A stretch of DNA of 7,314 nt from Acidisarcina sp. (GTDB lineage: Bacteria > Acidobacteriota > Blastocatellia > Pyrinomonadales > Pyrinomonadaceae): assembly GCA_021155145.1 (NCBI GenBank), contig JAJNPX010000353.1:1-7314 (forward strand), in the 5' to 3' direction. This document shows, one piece after another, positions 1 through 6,970 of this stretch (position 1 is the stretch's first letter; every line of letters starts with the position of its first letter). The notes under the pieces were generated by a model that had not been told where the DNA came from, made no database searches, and saw nothing but the letters and a program-made list of their open reading frames with translations. Both the position numbers and the translations under genes were made by a program.

Positions 1-2749
1 AGATCATCACCACATCGGAAGTATCGCTTCCTCTGGCAAAGACCATTTGGCCGGAGCGGGAAATATCGAACCTAAAGATGCGTTCGCCGGCAAAATCCGT
101 AATGCGCTTGGGGTCGCCGCCGTCGATCGGCTGACTCCAGAGGTTCTCGCTCCGGCCATCGCCATCGATATAGATCAATGACCTGCCGTCGGCCGAAAAC
201 CGCACCAATCTCGAGCGGACCATAGCCGGCGATTCGAAGATCTTGACCGGAGGGCCGCCGGCGGCTCGGAATATCGCGATCTTGATGCCTCCCTTACCCG
301 CCGAGCCGTACTCGCAGACGATAAGGTCCCCGGCCGCGGAAAGTGCGGGGTAACCTGCATCTTCGGCGAGCAACTCGGCGCTCTCACCGCCGTTCAGAGA
401 TATCTTTCGAATGCTTGAGCCATTGTTCTTATCAGTGTAGTGATAGATCACGGCCTGTCCGTCGGGCGTTATAGAGGGTTCGGCCTCGATACCCGGATCG
501 CTTGTCAAGGCAGTCTGATCGTTACCATCGATGTGCATCTTCCAAAGGCTCGGGTCGCCGCCGCGGGTCGAAACAAAAACGACCGAGCGTCCGTCAGGCG
601 TAGCCACCGGCGAAAAATTCTCACCTGCGTTAAATGTCAATTGCTTATTTCCGGTCCCGTCTGCATTTATGATCCAGATATCGATATTCCCCTTGATCCG
701 GGTCGTGTAGAGGATGCGTCCGTCAGGCACGAATGCAACACCTGACATTCCATCGGATTTTCCGATCTCTGCGGTGACGCGGACTGGTACGCCGCCGCCT
801 TTATTTACCCATATATTCGAGAGCGTGTTCTGCTGGGTGCTCACGATCGACCGGCCGTCAGATGTGAGGCTAATGCCCTGATAAGCGCTCAGATCGTTGG
901 TCACGCGTTTGCGCGTGCCCGCGAACGGGTCGACCATCCATATCTGTGCGTATTGCATCTCGCGGTCGCGCGCGCTGACCAAGATCTGTTCGTCGGGCGT
1001 CCACGAAATACCGCGAATTCGGTACCATGTGAGCGTTCCCACCGGATGCCGGGCGCCGGTGTCCGGATCGATCAGTGCGATATTGTCGGCGGACTCATCG
1101 GCGGAAAAGTAAGTGGCCGCGATGCGCTCTCCGCGGGGTGACCAGGCTCCGCGAAGCCACCGTTCATTCTCCCCCGAACGGGCGATCTCGCGGATGCCGG
1201 TCCCGTCAGAATTTGCCGCCATAAGTGACGTTTCGCCCCGCACAAAGAGTATCGACTTGCCGTCGGGCGAAAATGACACCGGGCCTTTGGCGTCATCGAC
1301 GATCTTGCGTGCGGGCCCGCCGAGCGTCGGCACCTGATAGAGCGACGACATCCGCTCGCGTTCGACCACCGTGAAATAGACCCGATTGCCATCCGGCGAA
1401 AAGCTCAGGCCGCTGTATCTCTTACCGGACGGTTCGATGATCCTGACCGCGCTGTCGGATACCGACTGCTTGACCCAAAGGCTTTGTTCCTGTGCCTCTT
1501 CCTGTACGAACGCCACGTACTTGCCATCCGGCGAAACGGCAGCCTGGTCCTGAGCCACGTTTCCGCTAAAGGTCAGTTTTTCGAGCTTCATCGTCTGAAA
1601 GGCCTCGGGGTGGCGCCAGCTTTCCGCCATTTTGTAAACCCCGTAAAACAGGCCTCCGATCAGCAGGGTGACCAGGATAGACGCGCACAACGACTTGACC
1701 GGATGTGCCTTGATCTCACTCATCAGGATGCCGCTCAGCGTGCTCGGGGCCATGCTTAGCTCCTGCGTCGAGTGGGCGGCAGCGGTCTGCATCTTTTCGG
1801 TCGGCATCCCGCGTTCGACCTCGCTGAGTTCTCCCGCCGAGTTCCCGTTGCTTCCGCCGCCCGACCGGTATCCGTTCCCGCCGCTGCTCAGCCTGAGGTC
1901 CTCGCGGATCTCCTTTAGGTCGGCGAGCAGTTCGCGCATCGTTTGATAGCGCTCTTCGCGATTCTTTCGCAAAGACTTTCTGATAAGCAGCTCGACGTCG
2001 TGTGGGATCGGGCGGGCCGAACGGCTAAGCGGCCTCGGCTCTTTATGAAGGATCGACCCGACAACATCGATATCGTTCTCCCCAATGAACGGCAGGCGTC
2101 CGGAGGCCATCTGATAGAGCATCGCTCCGAAACTGAATATATCGGAGCGGGCGTCGACCATCTTTCCGCGGGCCTGCTCGGGCGACATATACGCCACCGT
2201 CCCCATTACGAGGCCCGGATGAGTTTGCGGATTGGGGATGGTATATGCCTCGCCGGAAGATGAGACCGACTGGCGGCTTACCTGTTTTGCAAGGCCAAAA
2301 TCCAGCACCTTGACCAGGCCATCGGGGCGGAGGATCACGTTGTCCGGCTTTACGTCGCGGTGGACGACGCTGGCCTCGTGTGCGGCCGCGAGGGCGGTCG
2401 CGATCTGGATCGCGATATCAAGCGTCTCATGGATCTCGAGCGGGCTTGTTTTCATCCGCCTGCCCAGCGTCTCGCCCTCGACGAACTCCATCGCGATGAA
2501 CGGCGGTTCGTTCTCGTCATTGATCTCGTAGATGGTGATGATGTTCGGGTGGTTGAGGGCAGAAGCAGAGATCGCCTCATGCACGAAGCGCATCATCCGG
2601 TCGGAATCGGATGCAAAATCCGCAGAAAGCACTTTGACAGCGATCTGCCGGTTGAGCTTTTGGTCCTCTGCAAGAAAGACCTCACCCATTCCGCCCTCGC
2701 CGATCTTGCGGACGATCCGATAGCGCCCAAGGTAATCGCCGGTATTCAT
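1..2749 (-). CDS. Transmembrane Ser/Thr protein kinase with C-terminal PD40/TolB-like beta-propeller (3' end cut by window edge)
   Basis: The reading frame is open for 916 codons from the ATG at 2749 to the window edge. Residues 10-280 form a Hanks-type kinase: glycine loop IGEGGMGEV (16-24), ATP-anchoring Lys39 in IAVKVL, likely alpha-C Glu58, catalytic HRDVKPDN (130-137, Asp132), metal-binding DFG (150-152), GT-x-x-YMSPEQ (183-192) and Asp203 in SDIFSFG. All key residues are present, so it should be active. A linker of about 60 residues precedes one membrane span (about 353-372, containing ILVTLLIGGLF). After it come about twelve repeats with SPDG-type motifs (V-SPDGK at 405-410, FSPDG at 450-454, FSPDGK at 493-498), typical of PD40/TolB blades. 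The kinase should be cytoplasmic and the propeller outside, probably sensing a ligand or partner. The substrate is unknown. The Shine-Dalgarno is weak (GAG, 4 nt before the ATG). From memory of related proteins, the frame ends a few residues beyond the window. Confidence 0.93.
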   Translation of the reverse strand, partial: MNTGDYLGRYRIVRKIGEGGMGEVFLAEDQKLNRQIAVKVLSADFASDSDRMMRFVHEAISASALNHPNIITIYEINDENEPPFIAMEFVEGETLGRRMKTSPLEIHETLDIAIQIATALAAAHEASVVHRDVKPDNVILRPDGLVKVLDFGLAKQVSRQSVSSSGEAYTIPNPQTHPGLVMGTVAYMSPEQARGKMVDARSDIFSFGAMLYQMASGRLPFIGENDIDVVGSILHKEPRPLSRSARPIPHDVELLIRKSLRKNREERYQTMRELLADLKEIREDLRLSSGGNGYRSGGGSNGNSAGELSEVERGMPTEKMQTAAAHSTQELSMAPSTLSGILMSEIKAHPVKSLCASILVTLLIGGLFYGVYKMAESWRHPEAFQTMKLEKLTFSGNVAQDQAAVSPDGKYVAFVQEEAQEQSLWVKQSVSDSAVRIIEPSGKRYSGLSFSPDGNRVYFTVVERERMSSLYQVPTLGGPARKIVDDAKGPVSFSPDGKSILFVRGETSLMAANSDGTGIREIARSGENERWLRGAWSPRGERIAATYFSADESADNIALIDPDTGARHPVGTLTWYRIRGISWTPDEQILVSARDREMQYAQIWMVDPFAGTRKRVTNDLSAYQGISLTSDGRSIVSTQQNTLSNIWVNKGGGVPVRVTAEIGKSDGMSGVAFVPDGRILYTTRIKGNIDIWIINADGTGNKQLTFNAGENFSPVATPDGRSVVFVSTRGGDPSLWKMHIDGNDQTALTSDPGIEAEPSITPDGQAVIYHYTDKNNGSSIRKISLNGGESAELLAEDAGYPALSAAGDLIVCEYGSAGKGGIKIAIFRAAGGPPVKIFESPAMVRSRLVRFSADGRSLIYIDGDGRSENLWSQPIDGGDPKRITDFAGERIFRFDISRSGQMVFARGSDTSDVVMI

Positions 2750-2766
2750 AACGCTCAGGTCAGCGT

Positions 2767-2796
2767 ATTTTAACACCTTACGACACCGGGTGTAAC
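2767..2796 (-). promoter_or_regulatory. Candidate sigma70-type promoter for the kinase gene
   Basis: On the minus strand GTTACA (2796-2791, 4 of 6 to TTGACA) and TAAAAT (2772-2767, 5 of 6 to TATAAT) are separated by 18 bp. Transcription would start near 2760, giving a leader of only about 11 nt before the ATG at 2749. It lies in the 64-bp gap after the TPR gene, so the kinase could be transcribed separately from the upstream pair. No experimental support, and acidobacterial promoter consensus is assumed to follow the general sigma70 form. Confidence 0.42.
2773..2793. promoter_or_regulatory. Three ACACC/GGTGT half-sites overlapping the kinase promoter (possible operator)
   Basis: On the plus strand ACACC occurs at 2773-2777 and again at 2783-2787, exactly 10 bp apart, about one helical turn. 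GGTGT at 2789-2793 forms a palindrome ACACC-G-GGTGT with the second copy. The group fills the spacer between the -10 and -35 elements proposed for the kinase, where a repressor would be expected to act. The motif is short, so chance cannot be excluded. Confidence 0.28.
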
Positions 2797-2813
2797 TATT
2801 TTATTGCTCGCCT

Positions 2814-4286
2814 CTATCGGTTGATCATATCCAGCAGACGCTGAGCGTACTGCGACTTTAGCCGCTGCAGTTCCCGGTATTCGGCCATCGCCCCGCTTCG
2901 GTTCCCGGCAGCGATGAATATCTGGCCGAGATAGTAGTGTGCGACCTCGTTGTCGGGGTTGGTCTGGATGACCGTTTGCAGAAGCTGACGGGCCGGATCA
3001 GCGCGGCCCGACATTTTGTATGCGTAAGCCAGTTCGACCATTACGGGCTGCGAATCGCTCTTAAGCTGACGGGCGCGCTCCAGAATGGTGATCGCCTCCG
3101 GATACCGCTTGAGATCGTTATAGCAATAACCCAGGCGGTACAAGGTGGTGAGGTTGTCGGCCTTGATATCGACCGCTTTCTTGTAATAGCCGGATGCCAG
3201 AGAGTAATCCTTCAGAATGTCGTAATAGACATCGCCGAGGCCCGTATGCGCGGTCACGTTGCTGGGCTGGTACCGGAGCGCGCTTTGATAGGCGGCGATC
3301 GAGGCCGGCGTCTGCTTGAGCTTGTAGTTCGCGTAGCCCGTTTCCAAGTGAGCAGATACGTGATCCGGCTTGAGCTTGGTCACATTTCCCAGCCAGCGTA
3401 GAGCTTCGGTATGGTTGCCGAGCGTGTTATATCCCCAGCCGACATTGTATGCGGCCACGATGTTGTCCGGCTCGTAGCGAAGCCCGTTGAGATAGGCGGC
3501 GACCGCCTGTTTGTAATCCTTGTTGCCGTAGAAGTAGACGTCGCCAAGCCCCATATGTGAGGCCGCCGATGTCGGGTCAAGCGAGATCGACCTATTGAAT
3601 GCCGTTATCGCCTCGGCATTGCGGCCAAGGCGTCTCAGCGAGAGCCCCAGCTCTTCATATGCATCGGCATATTCGGGCCGGTTGGCGATCGCATTGCGAA
3701 GCGCGGCCTCGGCCTCGGAATAGCGTTTCAGGTCATTGTAAAGCGAACCCAATTCGTAATATGCGGTCGCCATTTTCGGATTGATCGCGATCGCACGGTT
3801 AAAGGCAGCGATCGCTTCGGTGTTCTTCTTGAGGCGGCTGTTAGCATATCCGGTCTCAAGGTGCACCACGGCCTGATTCGGATCGACCGCATTTGCCTTT
3901 GCAAGAGCCGTAAGCGCCAGGGCATATTCACCGAACTCGTTGTGAAGCCAGCCGATCCGATAAAGGGACTTCAGCTGCCTCGGATTCAATCGGACGGCGC
4001 TTTGATAGGCGACGAGGGCGTCGTCGTAGTCTTTCTTATCGAAAAGCTCGTCTCCGGCCTTTTCATAATCGGCAGCGGTCTTTTTCGGCGGGACGGTCTT
4101 CTTGCCGGCACGATGTTTTGAAACGGTCCTGACCTTTCGTTTTACAGTGGAATCGACGGTGGCGGGCGCGCTGTCCGGGCGTCCGCCGGCTTCGGTCTGC
4201 CCGAATATGTCGGCCGGCAGGAACGCGACCGCGGATAACAGAAATGCCGCGGCGGCAGCGGAACGGATAGTGGTCGCTAACTTCAT
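2814..4286 (-). CDS. Exported tetratricopeptide-repeat protein (12 TPRs)
   Basis: The 490-residue product starts with a signal peptide: basic MKLATTIR, then an Ala/Leu-rich core to about residue 25, with cleavage likely near 28-32. A basic Thr/Lys/Pro-rich linker (about 45-70) follows, then twelve TPRs fill residues 71-480 with no gap. Ten are 34 residues long and two (repeats 6 and 9, with GLGDVY) are 35. Each shows the usual pattern of Gly at position 8, Ala at 20 and Pro near 32. Only about ten residues follow the array, and there is no enzymatic domain. TPR solenoids bind peptides or proteins, so this is probably a periplasmic scaffold or adaptor; the partner cannot be read from the sequence. 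The gene lies 33 bp after the peptidase stop and has a clear Shine-Dalgarno, so co-transcription with the peptidase is likely. Repeats 2/7, 3/8, 6/9 and 4/10 are unusually similar, pointing to internal block duplication. Confidence 0.93.
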   Translation of the reverse strand: MKLATTIRSAAAAAFLLSAVAFLPADIFGQTEAGGRPDSAPATVDSTVKRKVRTVSKHRAGKKTVPPKKTAADYEKAGDELFDKKDYDDALVAYQSAVRLNPRQLKSLYRIGWLHNEFGEYALALTALAKANAVDPNQAVVHLETGYANSRLKKNTEAIAAFNRAIAINPKMATAYYELGSLYNDLKRYSEAEAALRNAIANRPEYADAYEELGLSLRRLGRNAEAITAFNRSISLDPTSAASHMGLGDVYFYGNKDYKQAVAAYLNGLRYEPDNIVAAYNVGWGYNTLGNHTEALRWLGNVTKLKPDHVSAHLETGYANYKLKQTPASIAAYQSALRYQPSNVTAHTGLGDVYYDILKDYSLASGYYKKAVDIKADNLTTLYRLGYCYNDLKRYPEAITILERARQLKSDSQPVMVELAYAYKMSGRADPARQLLQTVIQTNPDNEVAHYYLGQIFIAAGNRSGAMAEYRELQRLKSQYAQRLLDMINR

Positions 4287-4292
4287 ATCAGA

Positions 4293-4297
4293 CTCCT
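4293..4297 (-). promoter_or_regulatory. Shine-Dalgarno of the TPR gene
   Basis: AGGAG on the minus strand lies 6 nt before the ATG at 4286 and supports that start codon. It is the best ribosome-binding site in the window. It follows directly on an A/T-rich run (minus strand TTTTTTAGGAG) within the 33-bp gap after the peptidase stop. Confidence 0.8.
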
Positions 4298-4319
4298 AAA
4301 AAAGGGCCGTGCGGGTCTA

Positions 4320-5684
4320 TCACTGACGCACGGGCGGTCGTGGGTAAACCACGGGACTCTTATTTCCAGCTTTGTCGACGGCGCGCACGCCAAAGAAGAA
4401 ATTGTCCTTCGACATATCCTTCGCGGTATAGGACGTCACGTTCCCGACGCTCTTCGAATGGGTCCATTCGGCCGCCGAGGTGTCTCTCCACACGACCTCA
4501 TATCCCAGAAGATCGGCGTCGGTATTCGCGTCCCACTTGAGCTCCGTGTCGTTGGTCAACCGCCCGGTCACGATGGATACATTCTTTGGCTTGGCCGGCG
4601 CGTTTGCCAGCGAAGACAGAGCGATGAGGTTCACGCGGGTCACGTTCGCTGCGTATGCGAAGTCGACGAACTCGGGAGTGTCGCCGTAGAAAACGCCGTT
4701 CTCAGTGCGCACATTTTGATGTTGGTGCGTGTAATCTTCATCGACTTCGGTGATCCTGACGGCCGGAAATCCGCGTTCGAGAAACGGAATATGGTCGCCC
4801 CCGCGTCCGTAACGGTCACGGCGATAGATCATCCAGACCTTGAATGTTCGCAAGTATCTGTCGGCTTGCTCCTTCACATAGCGGGCAAGCTGACGCGAGG
4901 CCGAATCGTTCTCGCCGCCGACGCTGCGGCGAATGTTCGCCTCGCGATCCGTCTCATTCGAAGGCACGCCTTCAGAGAATACGCGGACCCGATCGCGATA
5001 TGCCGAGTTTCGTTTGGTGGTCACGCCGCCGACGATATCATTGGTGAACATCGCTTCGATGTTCATACCCGTCAGCTTGGCCTGTTCGGCAAAGTAGGCC
5101 GCTCCGAGCAATCCCTGCTCTTCGCCGGGTACGGTCATAAAGATGATCGTGGCGTCAAATTTTCGCTTTGACATCACACGCGCAAGTTCGATCACGGCCG
5201 CCGTGCCCGAGGCATCGTCGTTAGCGCCGGGGGCGTCGCATTTTGCATCGATCGGGGACGAACACATCGAGTCGTAATGGCCCGATACGACATAAACCCG
5301 GTCCGGATCGGTCGTTCCCTTGAGTGTCGCGATCACGTTGGTAAGCACGGTCGGTTCGGGAATTCGATTGGCCTTTGGCTGCGTGAAGCTCTGCTTTTCG
5401 ACCGTCATACAGCCGCCGCACGCGACATTGAACTTTTGAAATTCCGAGAATATCCAGTCGCGCGCCGCACCGATCCCGCGAGTCGGGTTATCTTGCTCTG
5501 AAAGTGTGTTTCGCGTGCCGAACGATACGAGCTTGCGAATGCTCGCCTCGATATTCCTGGCATCGACCTCCCGGACCATCTTTTGGATCTCAGGGTCGAG
5601 CCTTTGGACAGGTGCCCTTCTTTGGGCCGGAGACGTTACAGCGGTCAGCAGCAGAACGGCGCAGAGCAAAGTGATCTGTTTCAT
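4320..5684 (-). CDS. Secreted M28 family zinc metallopeptidase with C-terminal fibronectin type III domain
   Basis: The 454-residue product has a signal peptide (MKQIT, then the LLCAVLLLTAV core, cleavage near SPA-Q at 18-21). The M28 aminopeptidase-type metal site is complete: His136 in SGHYDS (Asp138 beside it), bridging Asp156 in GANDDASG, general base Glu188 and ligand Glu189 in PGEEQGLLG, Asp216 in FTNDIVGG, and a final His at 320 or 322 in YTHQHQ, more likely 322. The GGDHIPFLERGFPAVR stretch (295-310) is also typical of the group. It should remove N-terminal residues from peptides outside the cytoplasmic membrane; exact specificity is unknown. Residues about 364-446 look like an FN3 domain (LKWDANTDADLLGYEV and a late FFFGVRAVDKAGN strand), often a substrate or surface binding module. 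Four Cys (89, 92, 141, 149), two of them next to the active site, may form disulfides after export. No clear Shine-Dalgarno precedes the ATG at 5684, but the signal peptide supports this start. Confidence 0.94.
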   Translation of the reverse strand: MKQITLLCAVLLLTAVTSPAQRRAPVQRLDPEIQKMVREVDARNIEASIRKLVSFGTRNTLSEQDNPTRGIGAARDWIFSEFQKFNVACGGCMTVEKQSFTQPKANRIPEPTVLTNVIATLKGTTDPDRVYVVSGHYDSMCSSPIDAKCDAPGANDDASGTAAVIELARVMSKRKFDATIIFMTVPGEEQGLLGAAYFAEQAKLTGMNIEAMFTNDIVGGVTTKRNSAYRDRVRVFSEGVPSNETDREANIRRSVGGENDSASRQLARYVKEQADRYLRTFKVWMIYRRDRYGRGGDHIPFLERGFPAVRITEVDEDYTHQHQNVRTENGVFYGDTPEFVDFAYAANVTRVNLIALSSLANAPAKPKNVSIVTGRLTNDTELKWDANTDADLLGYEVVWRDTSAAEWTHSKSVGNVTSYTAKDMSKDNFFFGVRAVDKAGNKSPVVYPRPPVRQ

Positions 5685-5716
5685 TGTTATTTATTGTCCG
5701 GTGTTTGAACGCTTAC

Positions 5717-5745
5717 AATCTAGATCCAATTAACACTTCACGCAA
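5717..5745 (-). promoter_or_regulatory. Weak promoter candidate for the peptidase-TPR pair
   Basis: In the 142-bp gap before the peptidase, minus-strand TTGCGT (5745-5740, 3 of 6) and TAGATT (5722-5717, 4 of 6) are spaced 17 bp apart, with an A/T-rich leader of about 25 nt to the ATG at 5684. The match is poor, but this gap is the only room for a promoter if the pair is not read through from the anti-sigma-like gene. The rest of 5685-5826 shows no gene; it holds one weak 5-bp hairpin at 5759-5775. Confidence 0.22.
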
Positions 5746-5826
5746 ATAGCGCGTAAAGAGATCTTTTTAGGATCTGACGGAGGAGTATTGTATCAGGATA
5801 ACGAATGTGGATGAAAATATTTGCAG

Positions 5827-6957
5827 CTACTGTATCCGGTAGGCTTTGTCCTTCCAGACTACGACCACTACGCCGCTTAATCCATCGGCGATCGTGCGGA
5901 GGCCTCCGTCGAGCTTGCGGTATTCATCCGTCGTTCGACGGATGTCGGTCGTGGCCTGGCCGCGATACGCATTGTCGTACCAGGCGCCGTTCTTGAATTG
6001 AAAATCCTTTCCTCCGATCCGGCGGGACTTGAGCTCATTCGTACTATCGGCCCGGTTCGGAAAGTTTTGCTGCATATCGCGGGTTGGCCCGGGCGTTGCT
6101 TTTGCTACGCCGCCCGCCTGTGTGCGGGCTTTTACCGGCGCCTGTTTCGCGCTGAGAGCGGCACTGTCGCGGCCGTCCTTTACCGCTCCAGTCCTCTTCC
6201 TTGCCTCCACATTCCTATCTTCTTTGACAGCGTCGGCAACCTCGCTGTTTACGACGAGGTTCTCCTCCGCTACGGGCGGCGGCGGTGCCGGATCTCCGGC
6301 GGCCGGTTGGATCATATCCAGATCGTCTGCCGGCGGAGCCGCAGGTTTCGATGCCTTGGCGGCGGGTTCGCTGCGTCCCGCGGTTACGTTCGAACCCAGA
6401 GCAGAGCCGGACGGCGGCGCGGCGGCGTTGCTCGCGGGCTTGTTCGAAGCGGGGACGGTATTTGCGAACGAAGCACTGGCATTAGAGGACTCCGTTTGGG
6501 CCAATTGCTCGGACGCCATCGGCCCTCTGCCCGTTTCATTTTCAACGATCTGAGAAACCGTCGCCTGCTCGGTCGAGCCATTTTGCAGCAGCGTGAGCGT
6601 TATGAGGCCGCCAAAGACGAGTACAAGGCCGCCCATGATGTAGGCCAGATCGGGAAAAAGGAACAGGCGGCGATACCAGGGCACGGCTGACGTTAAAACT
6701 GCCGGCGCGACAACATCCGCCTCGGGCGGAGCTCCTTCGGCATTGAGCATTATCAAACCCGACAATTTCTTTCTGCAGTTATCGCAATCCGCGAGGTGCC
6801 GGACGTACAACGTACGGGTTTTCTCGGGCATCGCATTCTCAGCAAAAGCAGCCAGCTCATCTGCGTCGAGATGATGATCCGCAGCGTCACCGGTTCGCTC
6901 GCCGCGCGGCCCATTGCGGAGCAGCAGATCTATTTCCTTGTCGAATTCCAATTCCAT
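5827..6957 (-). CDS. Putative anti-sigma factor: zinc-finger (H-x3-C-x2-C) single-pass membrane protein
   Basis: The 376-residue product has a short acidic N-terminus, then a zf-HC2/ZAS-like region (about 28-66) with HLDADELAAFAE and the motif His54-x3-Cys58-x2-Cys61 in HLADCDNC. Family knowledge says such cytoplasmic domains bind ECF sigma factors. One membrane span follows (about 104-125, YIMGGLVLVFGGLITLTLL). Residues about 130-310 are a low-complexity Ala/Pro/Ser/Asn/Lys-rich linker. The last 60 residues are ordered again: KDFQFKNGAWYDNAYRG, an RTTDEYRKLDGGLRTIAD segment and a VVVVVWKDKAYRI strand, probably an extracytoplasmic sensing or partner-binding domain. The ATG at 6957 is the first start after an in-frame TGA near 7043; a purine-rich GAAAAAGAA is the only ribosome-binding candidate. 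These proteins usually follow an ECF sigma gene, but none is adjacent here: a repeat element and an unrelated C-terminus lie upstream. The domain reading is firm; the anti-sigma role is inferred. Confidence 0.85.
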   Translation of the reverse strand: MELEFDKEIDLLLRNGPRGERTGDAADHHLDADELAAFAENAMPEKTRTLYVRHLADCDNCRKKLSGLIMLNAEGAPPEADVVAPAVLTSAVPWYRRLFLFPDLAYIMGGLVLVFGGLITLTLLQNGSTEQATVSQIVENETGRGPMASEQLAQTESSNASASFANTVPASNKPASNAAAPPSGSALGSNVTAGRSEPAAKASKPAAPPADDLDMIQPAAGDPAPPPPVAEENLVVNSEVADAVKEDRNVEARKRTGAVKDGRDSAALSAKQAPVKARTQAGGVAKATPGPTRDMQQNFPNRADSTNELKSRRIGGKDFQFKNGAWYDNAYRGQATTDIRRTTDEYRKLDGGLRTIADGLSGVVVVVWKDKAYRIQ

Positions 6958-6970
6958 CAGTTCTTTTTCA

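Noticed and set aside
1..2749. Possible frameshift in the kinase gene
   Set aside because: Codon phase was checked at several points (Met333, SPDG at 405-410, Lys498, last codon 916) and the frame has no stop, so the gene is intact within the window.
4287..4319. U-run after the peptidase as an intrinsic terminator
   Set aside because: The minus-strand T6 run is not preceded by a stable hairpin (at most a 3-bp CCG/CGG stem), and it sits directly against a strong Shine-Dalgarno.
4458..5171. Plus-strand open frame of 237 codons
   Set aside because: It lies wholly opposite the M28 peptidase, whose motifs, signal peptide and catalytic residues are unmistakable; the product shows no domain.
5759..5775. 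Hairpin AGATC-loop-GATCT after the anti-sigma-like gene
   Set aside because: Only a 5-bp AT-rich stem with a 7-nt loop followed by CTTT; too weak to call a terminator.
5805..5996. Plus-strand ORF preceded by AGGAG
   Set aside because: The AGGAG (5781-5785) is 19 nt from the ATG, too far, and the frame runs into the reverse of the anti-sigma-like gene's conserved C-terminus.
5998..6690. Plus-strand open frames of 230 and 174 codons (also 6029-6553)
   Set aside because: They are opposite the low-complexity linker of the anti-sigma-like gene. High GC and Ala/Pro codons there suppress stops on the other strand; the products are Arg/Ala-rich without domains.
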